NCBI GenBank assembly: GCA_951804985.1
Contig: OX638133.1
Location: 76,514,367-76,578,366 of the forward strand
DNA length: 64,000 bases
Direction: 5' to 3'
Origin: Dryomyza anilis
Taxonomy: Eukaryota; Arthropoda; Insecta; Diptera; Dryomyzidae
Part shown: positions 1-12,711 of the stretch, piece after piece
Numbering within the stretch: position 1 is the stretch's first letter
Layout of the letters: the number at the start of each line of letters is the position of its first letter
The notes under the pieces: model-generated
Told to the model about the DNA's origin: nothing
Seen by the model: only the letters and a program-made list of their open reading frames with translations
Database searches by the model: none
Program-made: the position numbers and the translations under genes

Positions 1-34
1 AGGATGTAGATAGTGTATGAAAATTTAATAATCA

Positions 35-360
35 GCATTTAGATGTAGATTTTTAAAAGTGGGCGTGGTACCTCCCATACCACTGAAATGATTAATTTAT
101 TATCTATTGGGAATAACGGGAGCTACATTGATGAAACTTCATAGAAAAAATTTTTTTTTCGTTGATATAATAGTCGAAATTACATATTTATTTGACAACG
201 CCTACTATATAAAAAAATGTTAAAAATGGAATATATTGCAAATAAATTGTTCTACAATTATGAAACTTTGTGATATACAATTCTTCGTTGATATAATTCA
301 CTTGTCTGCATTTAATCTTGATTGAAAAAGGGGGCGTGGTACCTCACATACAACTGAAAT
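35..360. repeat. Two copies of a ~55-bp repeat
   Basis: Positions 35-89 and 308-360 are about 80% alike and share the block gggcgtggtacct followed by c-catac-actgaaat. The same block occurs inside the Helitron-like element near 15,055 and resembles the 'cctcccatacaagtcac' block of the mini-me elements, so these are probably eroded remnants of that kind of repeat. The motif ttcgttgatataat also recurs, near 160 and 285. Confidence 0.5.
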
Positions 361-3300
361 TGTTGAAATTGTTAATATTAAAGGCAAGATTTTCATTGGT
401 GTTTTGAAAATCTTAATATGTGTACTAAATAAAAATATAATCAGTTTTGCAGTTTATGAATCAAAATTATCTCTATAAAATATATTTTAGTATATAATAA
501 ATATGTTTTCTACAAAAACCAAGCAAAATAAATATTTTTCTAACAAAAATTCCCCAACTACATAGAAAAAAAATATGATTCTTTGAAAAAATGCTGATCT
601 CCAGACAAAATATCGATACATATGTATTCATCGTAGTGACCTATCTTAAGCTGAATTAGGTATTGAGAAAAAAACAAAGTATTTGTGTGAGAAAACACGT
701 CAATAAAGACAACAACCACCCAGCTTAAAGTACTTACGTTTACGTCTACACTTACTTTACGTTTATCTCCTGCACAACAACGCAATAAAGAGTAAATCCA
801 CTGCGAACTTTGCAAACATTTTCGCCATCACAAAGAATATGTAGAAATACGTAAAACTTTATGTTATTTTTTACAATTTTTTGTATACATTTTTTACTAA
901 ATTATATTGTGCTATTGGGTGTGTGTGTGTTTTTGCATGTCTTTTACCCCCACAGCTCAAGGTGCGACAGTAGTACATAAAAACGTAATGACAAAAGATG
1001 CAGACAAGCAATTGGCAACACTTTTTCTGTTGTCAACGAGAAAAGTATAAAAAGAAGAAGAAAAATATAAAATATAGCACCAAATACAACAATCGATAGA
1101 TAAAAAAATATAATGGCAAACAAAACAAAAAATTTACGTGAGTTAATAAAATAATACTTTTTATGGTTGACAGAAAAATAGAATTTACATTTTGTTGACA
1201 AATAATAAAAGAAAAATCAGTATTCAAGGAAGTTTATAGAGTTTTCTGATAAATGATATTTGGCAGAAAAATGAATTTAAATTGATGCGGGTTTTGAAGT
1301 GTTAAAGAATTATATGGTTGGGTTTTTCTTATACGAGAGTTAGGAAAAATGTTCACATTAATCAATCTTTAAAAGATATTCATATTTTTATATGTTATTC
1401 AATTGTGTGTTTTCAATTGTATGCATTTTTGGATATTTAGCGATATTATAAATATTTGTTAGAAGGAATTGTACATATGCAAAGAATTATGAAAACCATA
1501 GATATTATGCAACAGATTAAAAGTATACCTAAAAAAATATTTTTTTTTTGTTTGACTAGTCATTTTTTTGGCCATATTCACCAGAATTTTATTGGTTTTA
1601 TTTTAAATATTAATCTAAGAACACAAACTCAAAAGTATATAGGAAGCACGACAATTTCCATTTATTTTTTAACTTGTAATAATATCGAACACTTATGGCC
1701 AGGATCGGCAAGTAATTTGGTCCGGTCACTAATTTGGTCCGGAAAATTGTTTAAGGTCCAGAAAAAAAAATCATTGTTCTTACTAGTTTTGGTACAACTT
1801 TTAGGGAAGACCAAAAAAAAGTATGACCCGAAAATTTTCGGAATACTGAAAAAATACATTTTTTTATTTTTTTATCTAGTATTTTTTTTTGTTTTTTTAT
1901 TATATAATATTATTATATACGAGGGGGTGAACATAGGTCAAAACATTCATATCATCTTTTTGAGCATACCAATTTCTTAATAATCTTCTCATATGACTCA
2001 AACACCATTCCTCTCAATTTTCCTATGTAATCATTTAATATTCGAGAAATGTCCAGTATGGAATCTTTAAAATCACTTTGAGTCAGAAGGGATAGCAAAT
2101 TTATCCACATAAAATTTTGAATCAAGTATAAATGTTGGCATTATTTTTTTTTTTCTGTGTGTATGACATCGGTCGTTTTTGATTTTTGGTAGTTCCAGGA
2201 GGCCAGAGAAAAAGCCAAACTTTCGTCATACACTTCCATTTTGTTTTTTTTTTTTAACTTCGACCGGCCCTATAAAGTAAAGTTCAGTCCTAGTTTTTAT
2301 TTTGCCTCATTTAAGTAATTATAAAACACAAATATTGAGAAAAAATAGAAAAGATTTATTAAAAATATTCCTCGGTCTGGATACGGAAAAATTTTTGAAA
2401 AATATTATTCTTTTTTTTTTGTACATCAAAAACAAATGATGAGTTTATGCACATGAATAGATTACCATTTTCCATTTCATAGTCAGTTCCTTTTTATATT
2501 TTTATCAAAAAGAACAAGTACTTTAATTTGCAATTGCTATGCATCACAAAACACACAAAGGTCCTTTTTCGATGACACTTCACAAACAGAAAATTCTATG
2601 AAATGACAAATAAACCGCAATATTCAATGATAGAGACCGAATTGAAAATCGATAAATTTTGCGCAATAAAACGCGGTCATATTCATCTACTGCTTTTTGT
2701 TAAACGAGGTGTTAAAAAAGAATATTTTACTTTAGCACATGCAATTTTAAAAATAAAATATATTAAATAATGTGGAACTGAGAGCAGAAAGATCCAAATT
2801 TCAAATCTGTGCTGAGGCTTACAAAATATTTTTGTAGAAATCATTTTCATTATCAATATTAATTATTTCCATTATAATAAATTAATATATTCAAATAAAA
2901 TAAATTGCTACTAACTACCAATCATTGTGCCACAAAAGTGTTCTTTGTACACTTTTCAAAATGTAAAATAAAGAATTCTTTAAAAATAAAATACGATATT
3001 TGATAGTAAAGTTTATGCAAAAATGTATCCTCACAGTATTATGTTCTAACACGCAATTGTGGAATAAGCAATGAGCCAACATACGCTTCAACCAACTGGA
3101 AACAGATGAAGCTTTGAAGTATTCTATATAGTGTGAAGAAAAAATAACTCTAAATGCGTTCTTTTTGTAAACGGAAGTAGTAAATTCCACTTTAAGGGAT
3201 ATCTATTAAGCAATGTGTAATGAAATAGTTTATTAACCCATTTTATTCTATTTTAAACATAACAAATATGAATTAAAATGTAAAAATTCATTTTCCTTTA

Positions 3301-4258
3301 TTCACAAAAAAAGAGTATACTGTAATAGTTAAGTTGGTGTTGGTGAACAAAATCATTCACCATCATTTATTTTAAATTTGGCTTGAACATTAAATTTTAA
3401 TATGTAAAGAAATGAAAAATTCATTAAAGTTAACAATTTGAACATCAATACGATGAATTTTTCCTCAATCACAATTGTGATAATACGATAGATTTCAGTC
3501 ATTAATTGAATTACTAAATTCGCATTTTCTATTATTTTTCATACATCTATGCATCTCGAGAAAGTATTATTTGCTAAATATTTAAAAGACAAATTTAAAA
3601 TTTATATATTGTAAAAATTAACAAAAATTATTAAATTTAATAAATAATAATTTTTCAATCAATTGAATTAATGTTATTGATGTACTTAAGGAACAAATTC
3701 TTTAATATGATGTAAATTTTGTGTATGTTTCTAGTTACTTCAACAAATACTGTTCATTATTGTGATGCAATGTAATCCTCGCATATACTTCGTCAAATTT
3801 AATAAAACTTTTGTTTAGTTTTTCATCAAATTGATGATAAATTCATAACATTGATGTTTTTTTACTGAATAGTAGTTTGCGGAACGAAATTCTTCAAAAT
3901 TATGAAGTTTTTATCTGTGTAAAATACATAATTTGGTGTGGTTATAATTAAAAATTAAAAATATGATATTTTTCAGATTGTTTGAGTAGAATTCGGATAA
4001 TTTATATAAAATATGTACTAGAATCATTGATAACCTCTTCATAACTCGATCAGTTAGATGGCAAATATATTCTGGCCACGTCTTCCGTAATAGGGTACAT
4101 TTCAAATAGGATATTACATATTGGAATTATCTAATTAAGCCGAATAAAAATATTTGTTGCGATTATTTGATTTTTATTTTATATGTGCTCTATTTGTGTG
4201 TAAAATTATTTTTTAATAAATATATTATAATTAACAAATTAAATATTAACAAATTAAA
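361..4258. other. AT-rich non-coding stretch
   Basis: Nothing coding or repetitive could be recognised beyond homopolymer and low-complexity tracts. Open frames here are short, rich in F, I, K and N, and carry no domain signature. A phrase 'aatttggtccgg' is duplicated near 1,715 and 1,731. The tail-like string ttttttttttctgtgtg near 2,145 matches the terminal motif of the repeat at 11.87-12.7 kb and may mark another old element end. Confidence 0.5.
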
Positions 4259-4336
4259 CTAAAACGCGGACTGTTACGTTACATTTAAACGTAAATTTAC
4301 TCTGAATTTTTTTAACATAATTTGCTATGAAATCAC

Positions 4337-4422
<86 letters not shown>

Positions 4423-4640
4423 TATATATATATTCTATTTGTTGTATTTTTTCTTGTTTAGAAGTTATAAACGTTTTCAAAATGAACTGTTACGTTACAG
4501 TATTTGGAAGTAGATCTTTTCTTAACTTTAGAATTAAAGTACAAAATTAACTTTTAATTACGATGAAACAATATTTTTTTTATAAAAGCAAAAATATTTG
4601 GAGTATTACAAAAAGAACTGTTAAGTTACCTGTGCGATAA
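4259..4640. repeat. Unnamed dispersed repeat with GTTACGTTAC motif
   Basis: The motif tgttacgttaca appears near 4,271 and 4,489, with a variant (tgttaagttac) near 4,620. Around them run phrases such as 'agaagttataaacgtttt' and 'atttggaagta'. The same phrases in the same order recur at 35.7-35.95 kb and the motif again at 36.8-37.0 kb (gctacgttac). This is a diverged dispersed family that I cannot name. A (TA)n tract splits the copy. Confidence 0.55.
4339..4432. repeat. (TA)n microsatellite
   Basis: Uninterrupted TA dinucleotides run from about 4,339 to 4,416, then a short aaaaa break, then more TA to 4,432. It sits inside the unnamed GTTACGTTAC repeat. Confidence 0.95.
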
Positions 4641-5678
4641 ATCTTTCTATTAAAAAGTAAATAAAAATACGTCAATGGTTCAAATCCATTTATGGTTAGT
4701 TTTTTGCGTTCAATTTTATAATTAAATTGTTATTTAATTAATGAAAATTATAAGTTAAAACATGTATTTCATGAGGGTTATTTCAAATTTTTGATTGGAA
4801 ATGAAATAATCTCCAAAACATGAAGACAATTTAATTTTTCTTTGGGTGCTATTTAATTTCATTGGGTATGATGTGAATTTTAATGTTTATGGGATTTATT
4901 ATATTGTATGTTATTTTATTGGGTTATTTTCTTTGGTGGGGGGATCTTTCGTAGAGATAAATGTGCTGAGATTCTGGAACTTAAATTCGACAAAATTTCA
5001 GTGTCGATTATAAATAATTTATACCATATTTTCATAGTTTTTTGGTATGAAATTAGTTTTAAAATGAAATTAGATGCAATATTTGTCATAGAATTTTGGG
5101 TGTTATTTCATATGAATTTTGTTTATTTCGTTTTTTTTTTTGTATTATTTCATTATTTTATTTTTGAGGAATATTTTTTTTATTTGGGTTTATTTCATTG
5201 AGAATTATTTCTTTGGGGGTTAGTTCATGGGGGACTAATCGTAGTGCCATTTTTTTTTTTGTACAACATATAATTAAAAAGAAGCAATTAAATAATTCTA
5301 TACTAAAATAGTACAACATGATATCTTAATCTATAAACTACAAAGCATTCGTTCAAATTCACGGGTTAACTTTTTAATATAAATGCAAATGGTATAAACA
5401 AAAAAAAAAACAATTTGTAACACTTCCAGTTTATATATGCGTTTAACTTGTCTGTCAGCCATTTGTTTTGCCACATTTTTAGTTATTTGTTTAACGTGTC
5501 GCGTGTCAAGTGGATGCCACAATGTAAAAATTCCTTGCCACCAATATTGTTTAGTATGTAAATATTATACATCTGTTTGTATGCATACATAGCAATATTG
5601 TGCTACAAGCGAATATAGTATGCATTTGAGGTTTAAATCCACAGTTTTTATTTTAGTATATTTTAAGTTAATAGTCAT
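4641..5678. other. AT-rich stretch, nothing recognised
   Basis: T-rich on the plus strand between 4,850 and 5,260, with repeated 'tttatttcattg/ggg' phrases. No coding signature and no clear repeat boundary. Confidence 0.5.
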
Positions 5679-5958
5679 GCATAAATTTTTTGGACTAAAA
5701 CCAAAATTCCTGAAGATAACCCTAATATTTGCTACCTCTTTGACGGATAACAAGATTTATTTTTAGTCAATATAAGAATCACTTCAACTAAATTGAAACT
5801 ACTTAGCAAATACTATGACTGTGGTATTTGCTTAGTAGTTTCAACTTAGTTTAAGTGATTCTAATATTGACTAAAAATAAATCTTGTTATCCGTCGAAGA
5901 GGTAGCAAATATTAAGGATATCATCAGGAATTTTGGTTTTATTCCAAAAAATTGGTGC
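5679..5958. repeat. Large near-perfect palindrome (foldback)
   Basis: The left arm, about 5,679-5,813, is repeated in inverted orientation at about 5,823-5,958 with only scattered mismatches (roughly 90% or more). The spacer is about 10 bases. The arms include the matched block 'gctacctctt-gacggataacaag' and its complement. A transcript across it would fold into a ~130-bp hairpin. It could be a foldback/MITE-type element; no coding sequence and no clear target-site duplication were found. Confidence 0.85.
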
Positions 5959-7396
5959 ACCATTCGATATATATTTATAGATATTAGATATCTGTGGATA
6001 TAGAAACTACAATGTCAAACATTGTAGGGGTCCTATCATTGACATACCTTATAAAAGTTGCCCTATTTGGCTAGAGATGGTAATGAGCAGGGCCATCTGA
6101 TGTTAGTAATGATAGTGGCCTTAGTATAATTTCTACCTTAACCTAGTAAAAAGTGTAGCATGTTCTGATCATGTCGGTAATGTAATTAGTGGGCTTTAGG
6201 AAAAGATAAAAATACAATGATCTGTTCTCAATCATGACCCTTGTAAAATAGTGATAAGGCAATTTTCGAATACGTCGGATATGGTTCAAATTTGGAATTT
6301 TTCTTTGTATTTTTATCTTATCATAGCACACAGAAAAAAAAGATTCTCAACATTTATGTATTTGTACATTTATTTTATGTATTTTGTCGAGTACCTCAAC
6401 CATGGACCTTTTTTATCATATTAATGTATTAATTCCATATATTTTATTTACATATTTTCATACATTTTATGCACAATCTCAACATTTATGTTATTTTACA
6501 TTACATAATTTTAATAAAAAAAAAATAGTTTCATTGTTTCGTATTGCGGTGGTGGTTTTGTACTGAGCTGTTATTTATTTAATTATTTCATTTAGTAGAG
6601 GAGCTTGGCTCATTCAATAATAATTTATTTTACATATTTTGTTTAAAAAGAAAACAATTTAAATTTCAAAGGCATTGATTATACAAATTAATAAAAGTTT
6701 ACAATAGTGTTTTGTTATTTAAAGAAGAAAGTTAATTTAACAATATAATAATAAGTGTTTAGGTACAATATACAATATAATAATAATTAAGGATAGTGCT
6801 TCGCTATAATTTATTTTATTTATTATATTTATCTTACACTTTTACCTTTACACTACCATTTATTTTACCAATACTAAGTTCTTCTCTCCTCCGACTGCAT
6901 CGATTTGGTCTCTGCTTCTATAAATTAATTTCAGTTTTTACGCATTCGTTTTCTTAATATATATTCAATAAAATGCTTATTTGAATAAAAATGTTTACGA
7001 AATAAAACCAACGAATTGTATACACTTGTATATTCACTGAAAATATTCGATTTCAAATATATTTGATTATATTTCGAATATTGATATTCGAATATTCGAT
7101 TCGATAACTGCTCGTGACATTATATAGTTTGTTCCCAAACCATATATGTCTTATACACAAACCAACTTTACAAGCCCTTCAGATATCTTACATCATAAAG
7201 TTTGTATGTAAATAATACATAAAAATAGATCTGATTGTTAAATCAATGTCCTTACTATATGTCGATTCACCATTATTATGTACAATTCATAAATATTAGA
7301 ATTTATACATAAATATTATGAACAAAATTTGAATGTTCTCTATACATAATATTTATGCACATTTTTTTTCTTTGTATAAATTACCAGAACCCTACA
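5959..7396. other. AT-rich stretch with possible old MITE pieces
   Basis: Positions 6,064-6,250 contain phrases (aatttctac, tgatcatg, caatcatgaccct) shared with the small MITE at 50,713, so a decayed relative may lie here. The string acacagaaaaaaaag at 6,329 matches a terminal motif seen at 11,867. The rest shows no recognisable feature. Confidence 0.4.
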
Positions 7397-7706
7397 AACC
7401 ATTTGACGATAATTTTTAAATTTTATATAATAATTATACATTTTAGATATAAAACTCAAAGTATTTGAAAATTTAATTGCGTGTTCTTTATACTTTTTGT
7501 CTAAAAATAAAATTTTCAGAACAAATAAAATTTGTTTATCGAAAATAAATCCATTTATGATACCATTTATGATATAAAAACAACGATATCATTTTAGATA
7601 GGTTTGTTTTTATCGAAAATACTATCGTTTTCGTATCATTGTAGATTATCGAAAACGACATATTGAGGCTATAAACGATATCGTTTCGATATCGTTGCAT
7701 TATCGT
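7397..7706. promoter_or_regulatory. Cluster of CGATA motifs
   Basis: The pentamer CGATA (either strand) occurs about 11 times, 10 of them between 7,538 and 7,706, including acgatatcgtttcgatatcg at the end. In Drosophila, clusters of CGATA are bound by the insulator protein BEAF-32 and overlap DREF sites. Regulatory function here is inference only; the cluster may also be a degenerate repeat. Confidence 0.35.
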
Positions 7707-7917
7707 TTGGTTTGCAAGGAAGGGTTAACCAATAGTACAAATTTAGACATGTAACATGTGCATATGTACCTGATGAGTTCAAAATATGTGATATGTACTC
7801 GTTTAGGACCACGACTTCAATTTCTGCTAGAGAATATTGAGTATTGATCATGGCCTGATGCGACTTGTCCGACTTTTTAGCGCCCGATCATAATAAATAA
7901 TCTTCATGTTCAGTTCA

Positions 7918-8112
7918 TACACGGAGAGCAAACACTTTTAAAATCCGGAAGGAATAAAGAAATATACGGAGTGATATACAGCTAAACAGAAACGTTCTGG
8001 ATTTTAAGAAGCAAATCCACTTAGTTATCATAAATGTAACTAAGAGCAATTATTTTTGATAATGCAGAGCTTAATGTCTTAGATATCAAAAATGTTGTTG
8101 CTGTTTTCTGCA
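7918..8112 (+). repeat. Dispersed repeat, copy 1 of an inverted pair
   Basis: This segment matches 12,712-12,935 in inverted orientation across nearly its whole length. Shared landmarks are the phrases for 'aatccggaaggaat', 'aacgttctggattttaagaa', 'acttagttatca' and 'tgctgttttctgcacaaaatttaaagaacacg'-type sequence. Phrases from it also recur at 8,160-8,220 and 8,430-8,510, so the element may extend to about 8,530. It begins with acacggag-, an end motif like that of other small elements in this window. Non-coding; family unknown. Confidence 0.7.
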
Positions 8113-10179
8113 CAAAATTTAAAGAACACGTGTTCGTATAACTGTTGTCAATATGTTGAAAGTAACTAAGAAAAATTATTCTTGATATGCAGAAATTATG
8201 TTCTTAAGTATCAACAAATTTTTAATAGCAATTATTCAAGCATAATTGATATTAGCATAATTGATAAAAACCATATGGCGATGACAATCGGACATCGCAA
8301 AAAAAAGCATTTGGACGAATATTACAGACAAAGCAAGATCCATAAATACATGAACAAGAGTTCTTTTTGCGAAGAATACAGCAACAAGTGTATTCTTTTT
8401 GGTTTTTAATAGTTTATAAATTAACTTCTCCAGAAGAATAAATGTTGTAACTGTTTTTATAACTAAGTAATTTGCTTTCTTAATATTCAGATGATAAGTT
8501 CTGGAATTTTAGTAGCTTTTTATTGATATTAGATGAATACTGCTATTTTTCATTCGAGCCCATTTTCTCTCCAGTTTTAGAAGTTTATTTTCCGCCGTGT
8601 AAAATCGCCCTATTAAGATTTCTGCTAGGTATAAGAATAATATACCTAGTTTTGGGAAACAAATTGCAAATGGCTATTTTGCTGTTACGGGATTTTGAGT
8701 TTGAAACCCACAGTGTTTATGCAAATGAGAAAACTGCACGTATGTAAAATGTAGCGTACATTTTATATAACGTATTTTTCAAAACGTTTGAAAAGAATTT
8801 GTTTGTTATTTTTTTCAATTTCTATTTTCATTTGTCTTTATTTATTTGCTATTCTTTTTTCTTAACACATTTTCTTATTCCATTTAACAACATTTCGCTT
8901 GTGCTGACATTTTGCTTATTAAATTCCTGCCTCTCAACAACTGACATTTGCTATTAAAATTCACTACATATTTTCTATTATATTCTCTAGTGGAAAATAT
9001 TTTCTTCGACTTTTTTATATATATATTTTTTATAGTTTCTGAAAAATATTATCATAGTCGAGTACAATTATTTTCTTTGTTTTTCTTTCATATTCCATTT
9101 TTAATTTTCTATTTTTTATTATTTATTAATAAGTATCTGCTCTATTTAGATTTTTGTAACGTTCATCGCATTGCAGAGACGTTCTTTTCCATTTGCGATT
9201 TGCATATATTTTTTTAATACTTTGATTTTTAATACTGTCGACGGTTGTCAACATTTTTCCACATTTTTATCAAATATTTATTATTTTTTTCGATTCATTC
9301 AACATTAAATATTTATGCAGTTTCCGTTTCTGTCCATTTTCGCGATATTGAGGCCAACATCTTGCTGATGTTGTGCACATCAATTATGGCTTTTTGTTTG
9401 ATATTTGGAATGGATGCGGAAATAGAGCATAACTCAGTGAGAGAGTTATGATTTTGCATATATGGTGATTGCATTTTAATATTTATGTGTTTAAAAAAGG
9501 TATTATGAAATGTAGATCTGGGCAATTTTGATTTTATATTTAATTCAAAATCATTTTTTTTAATTGGATTTTGACATTCATTCCAGAAGAAGTCGTAAGT
9601 TGTAATACAATTTTACCATCGACATCTAAGCTATTTGAAAGCTAGATATTGAAGTTTTTTTATTAGAAATATTTAGTTTGAAAGACGTTTGCCTGCAATA
9701 TATATCGTATTTGTCGCATGTTGGAAAGATGATTGCCTCACCAACGATCTAAGTAATTTGCAAGTAGCCTGGTGTTAAGGTTTGTAATATTTATAATAAA
9801 TATCATTCTGTTTTTCAATACATTTGAATATATAATAAAAACTTGAATTTAAAATAAATATAAATAAAAAATATTTTAATCGAAAATTTGAATGTTTTGT
9901 CAAAGTTCAGTAAAAAAAAATTAAAATTAAGTACAAATTTAAAGTGACATTGTGAATTTTTTATGAAAACGTGATGAACACTTAAGATCTTGTAAAAATT
10001 ACAATTTTTAATGAAAATTAGAATTCGTTAATTTAATGGTAAAACTTTTAGTATTTATAATATCTTGTGTTTTGATTTTATTAAACATTTTATTTCAAAA
10101 AAAAAAAAAAAAAAATCAATTAATTTTTAATTTAAATTATTGTGAAAATTAAAATGTTTGTCGAATATTATTTTTTATA
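8113..10179. other. AT-rich stretch
   Basis: Apart from echoes of the preceding repeat up to about 8,530, nothing is recognisable. There is an A-homopolymer near 10,097-10,115. Open frames are short and compositionally like the flanks. Confidence 0.45.
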
Positions 10180-11830
10180 TTTTGTGTTAATTTTGAATGT
10201 GAATAGTTCTGAATTACTGAGTTTAGATTGTTATAGTGTTGAATTTTAGTATGGGCCATTCCACACCAAATCGACCAGCGATTAGAACTGATCTTTTTAG
10301 ATTTCAATGAAATTTTCAAAACTGATAAAGGGTATCGAGATATGCATTGATCAATTTTTGTTTTATTTTTTCGCCTACTACTTCCAGAGATACAGTAGTT
10401 CAAATTTACAAAAAATGGGCCAAAATCACTTTTATATGGTTGTTCATATTTCAATATCTCTTGAAGTAGAAATACCAGAAACTCCTAATAGAACAAGCTT
10501 TTATATCAATTAAGTTGTAACTTCTAGACTTGAACATGTGGCCCGTGGTAATAACCCATGCACTTCAAAATGGATGTCCTTAAAAATTACCAATTTTAAA
10601 ATTCTGAAAAAAATCACATATTTTAGTTGATTTAATATAAATGTTCACGACAAATTTCAAGTAGGTATTTTGTGGCATCGTATTTTAAAAATTATTTTTT
10701 TTAATTTTTAGATATTTTTTGTATTGAAAAAAAAAAATATATTTTTTAAAGTAAAATTCGCAATAATTTTTCAATGATTCAGTTTCATCAAATTGTCTCT
10801 AGTTTTTGAGATATATACCATTTTTCGAAAATCGTAAAAACTGGAGTCAATATGATAAAACTGACGCCATTTTAGAAATCAGAATTATAAATAGATTCAC
10901 GAATTATTGCAACTTTTACTGTCAAAAAAAAATTATTAGAATTTATTTTATTAGAATTTACAACTTAATTTTTCTTAAAGCCTGTTCTATTAGCTTTAAA
11001 ACGAGCCATCAATGGAGTTTCTAGTATTTCTAGTTTAAGAGATATTTAAATATAAACAACCATACAAAAGTGATTTTGGCCTATTTGTTGTAACTTTGAG
11101 CCACTGTATCTCTGGAAGTAGTGGGCGAAATAAATAATTGGTCAGTACATATCTGTAAACCCTTTATCAGTTGCCCAAATTTTATTGAAATCCAAAAGGT
11201 AAAATCTCAAAATTGACTTTTTTTGGTCGATTTGGTGTGGAATGGCCCGTTTATAAAAAATGATTAGTATAATTTATTAGTTTTGTCAATTATACCGTCG
11301 AATATTTCAGTATAGGCAGTTTTGGTGTAGTGAACTTTAGTATTATAAAAATGTATAAAATGTGGTGAATTTAGGTTTGTTGAATATTTTAATTATGGTA
11401 TGTTTTAGTGCGGCGAATTTTGTTAAGGTGAGTTTTCGAATGATGATTGTCAATAAAGTGAATTTTGGAATTATCAGATTAAGTATCATGTATTTTAGTA
11501 TAATAAACTTTAGTATGGTGAGTTTTACCATAGTGTGTTTTGATGTTTATGACGACTAATTTGCGATTATGTTCATTTAATATGTTGAATATGAGTATGG
11601 TGACAATCGTATGGTAAGCTTTGATAAACTGAGTTTTTGTAAGGTGAATGTTAATAAAGTGATTATTTATTACGATGAGTTTTAGTATTTTTATTTGTAA
11701 TCGATGAGATTTAGTGTGTTTAACTTCCGTTTGGTCAGTTTCATTATGATGAGTTTTAGTACAGTGAAATTGAGTATGGTGAGTTGCTGAGTTTATTATG
11801 CTGAATTTTTTTGGAAGCAGAATATTTATT
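10180..11830 (-). repeat. Decayed minisatellite of Helitron-like type, interrupted
   Basis: On the complement this reads as degenerate copies of the ~15-bp unit seen cleanly at 15,296-15,615 (cacactaaaactcac). On the plus strand it appears as 'gtgaattttagtatg' phrases, with copies at 10,190-10,252 and 11,300-11,800. A 996-bp inverted-repeat element (10,253-11,248) sits inside it. An apparent open frame over 11,479-11,904 on the minus strand is just the translated repeat. Confidence 0.6.
10253..11248. mobile_element. 996-bp element with long terminal inverted repeats
   Basis: The outermost 25 bases are a perfect inverted repeat: 10,253-10,277, starting GGGCCATTCCACACC, against 11,224-11,248. 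Weaker inverted matching continues about 250 bp inward from each end, for example the 'ctacttccagagatacagtag' phrase against its complement near 11,105. No open frame inside resembles a transposase, so it is a non-autonomous or foldback DNA element. No target-site duplication is obvious. Confidence 0.8.
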
Positions 11831-11866
11831 ATAGTAGTGGAATTAACTTTTTTGTTTAATGTTATA

Positions 11867-12707
11867 CACAGAAAAAAAAACATCAACATAATGAATCTAT
11901 TCATAAATGAATTTTTTCTCCAACTAACATATTCTTCATTTTAATACCACCGTTCATTAAATGACATATTGATGAATGTATTATTTATGTATAAGAACGT
12001 ATTTTTACTTGTAGCCGTGGTAGCTCAGTGGTTAGTGCGTTGGACTGCGAGCCGAAAGATCCCCGGTTCAAGCCTGGACTGGGGCTAACAACATCTTTTC
12101 ATAGACAAATTTTTCTATACCGCTACCTCTCGTCAGTAAATGGCAAAACCTACGAGAGTAAAACCATTGCCTATGAAAAACTCTCACCCGCCGTTCGGAT
12201 TCGGCAATAAACTGTAGGTCCCACCTCAAAATGGTGAGAGAGCTCGGCCGAAGTTCTATACAGGACTGTAGCGCCAAACTACTATTATTATTATTATTAT
12301 TATTATTATTTACGTATTTATACTATTGAAAAACGAAATATTCAATACAATGAATCGTAATATTGATGAATATAATTTCAAAAAAAAAATATACAACTTT
12401 TAATTAATATAAGATTGTGATTATAAATAAATATTTATATTTAATAATATTTCACAGCATTCTCAATATGATGTACAATATGTTGTATTTTAAGTATTTG
12501 TTCATTAATATGATGAAACGTATTATTCACACAGATCATCAGATTGAAAAACACTTCTTCGACAGTTACCAAGTGTTCATCATATTTATGATTGCATTGA
12601 TAACATTGATGTCGTTAGTCATTGATATTATCAATTATTCTTCAATACAATGAATCATGGTTTGAAGAACGGAATTCATCAATATGATGTACATTTTTTT
12701 TCTGTGT
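11867..12707. mobile_element. Small inverted-repeat element, interrupted by a SINE
   Basis: The left end acacagaaaaaaaaa followed by catcaacataatgaat is mirrored at 12,670-12,707 (attcatcaatatgatg... ttttttttctgtgt). The interior is rich in 'gatgaat' and 'tcaatatgatg' phrases. A SINE with target-site duplication lies at 12,010-12,311, so the original element is about 530 bp. The same a-c-a-c-a-g-a(n) end occurs near 6,329 and 2,145. Non-coding; probably a MITE-like element. Confidence 0.55.
12010..12311 (+). mobile_element. tRNA-derived SINE with (ATT)n tail, copy 1
   Basis: The head has pol III internal promoter boxes: an A box (tagctcagtgg, from about 12,021) and a B box (ggttcaagcct, from about 12,064). 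A tRNA-unrelated body follows, then a (TTA/ATT)n tail at about 12,281-12,311. A 13-bp target-site duplication with one mismatch flanks it (11,997-12,009 and 12,312-12,324, acgtattt-tact). The second copy at 42,788 shares the full body. It would be mobilised by a LINE partner. It is not a functional tRNA gene: the head continues directly into the SINE body. Confidence 0.9.
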
Positions 12708-12711
12708 TTGA

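Noticed and set aside
1456..1980. 174-codon plus-strand frame
   Set aside because: Dominated by F, I, K and L from T/A homopolymers; no conserved motif.
7768..7810. CTGATGAG string on the plus strand as a second hammerhead core
   Set aside because: No GAAA partner, stems or cleavage triplet in the right place.
12011..12085. Possible tRNA gene
   Set aside because: The tRNA-like head runs straight into a SINE body with an (ATT)n tail and target-site duplication; the same unit recurs at 42,788.
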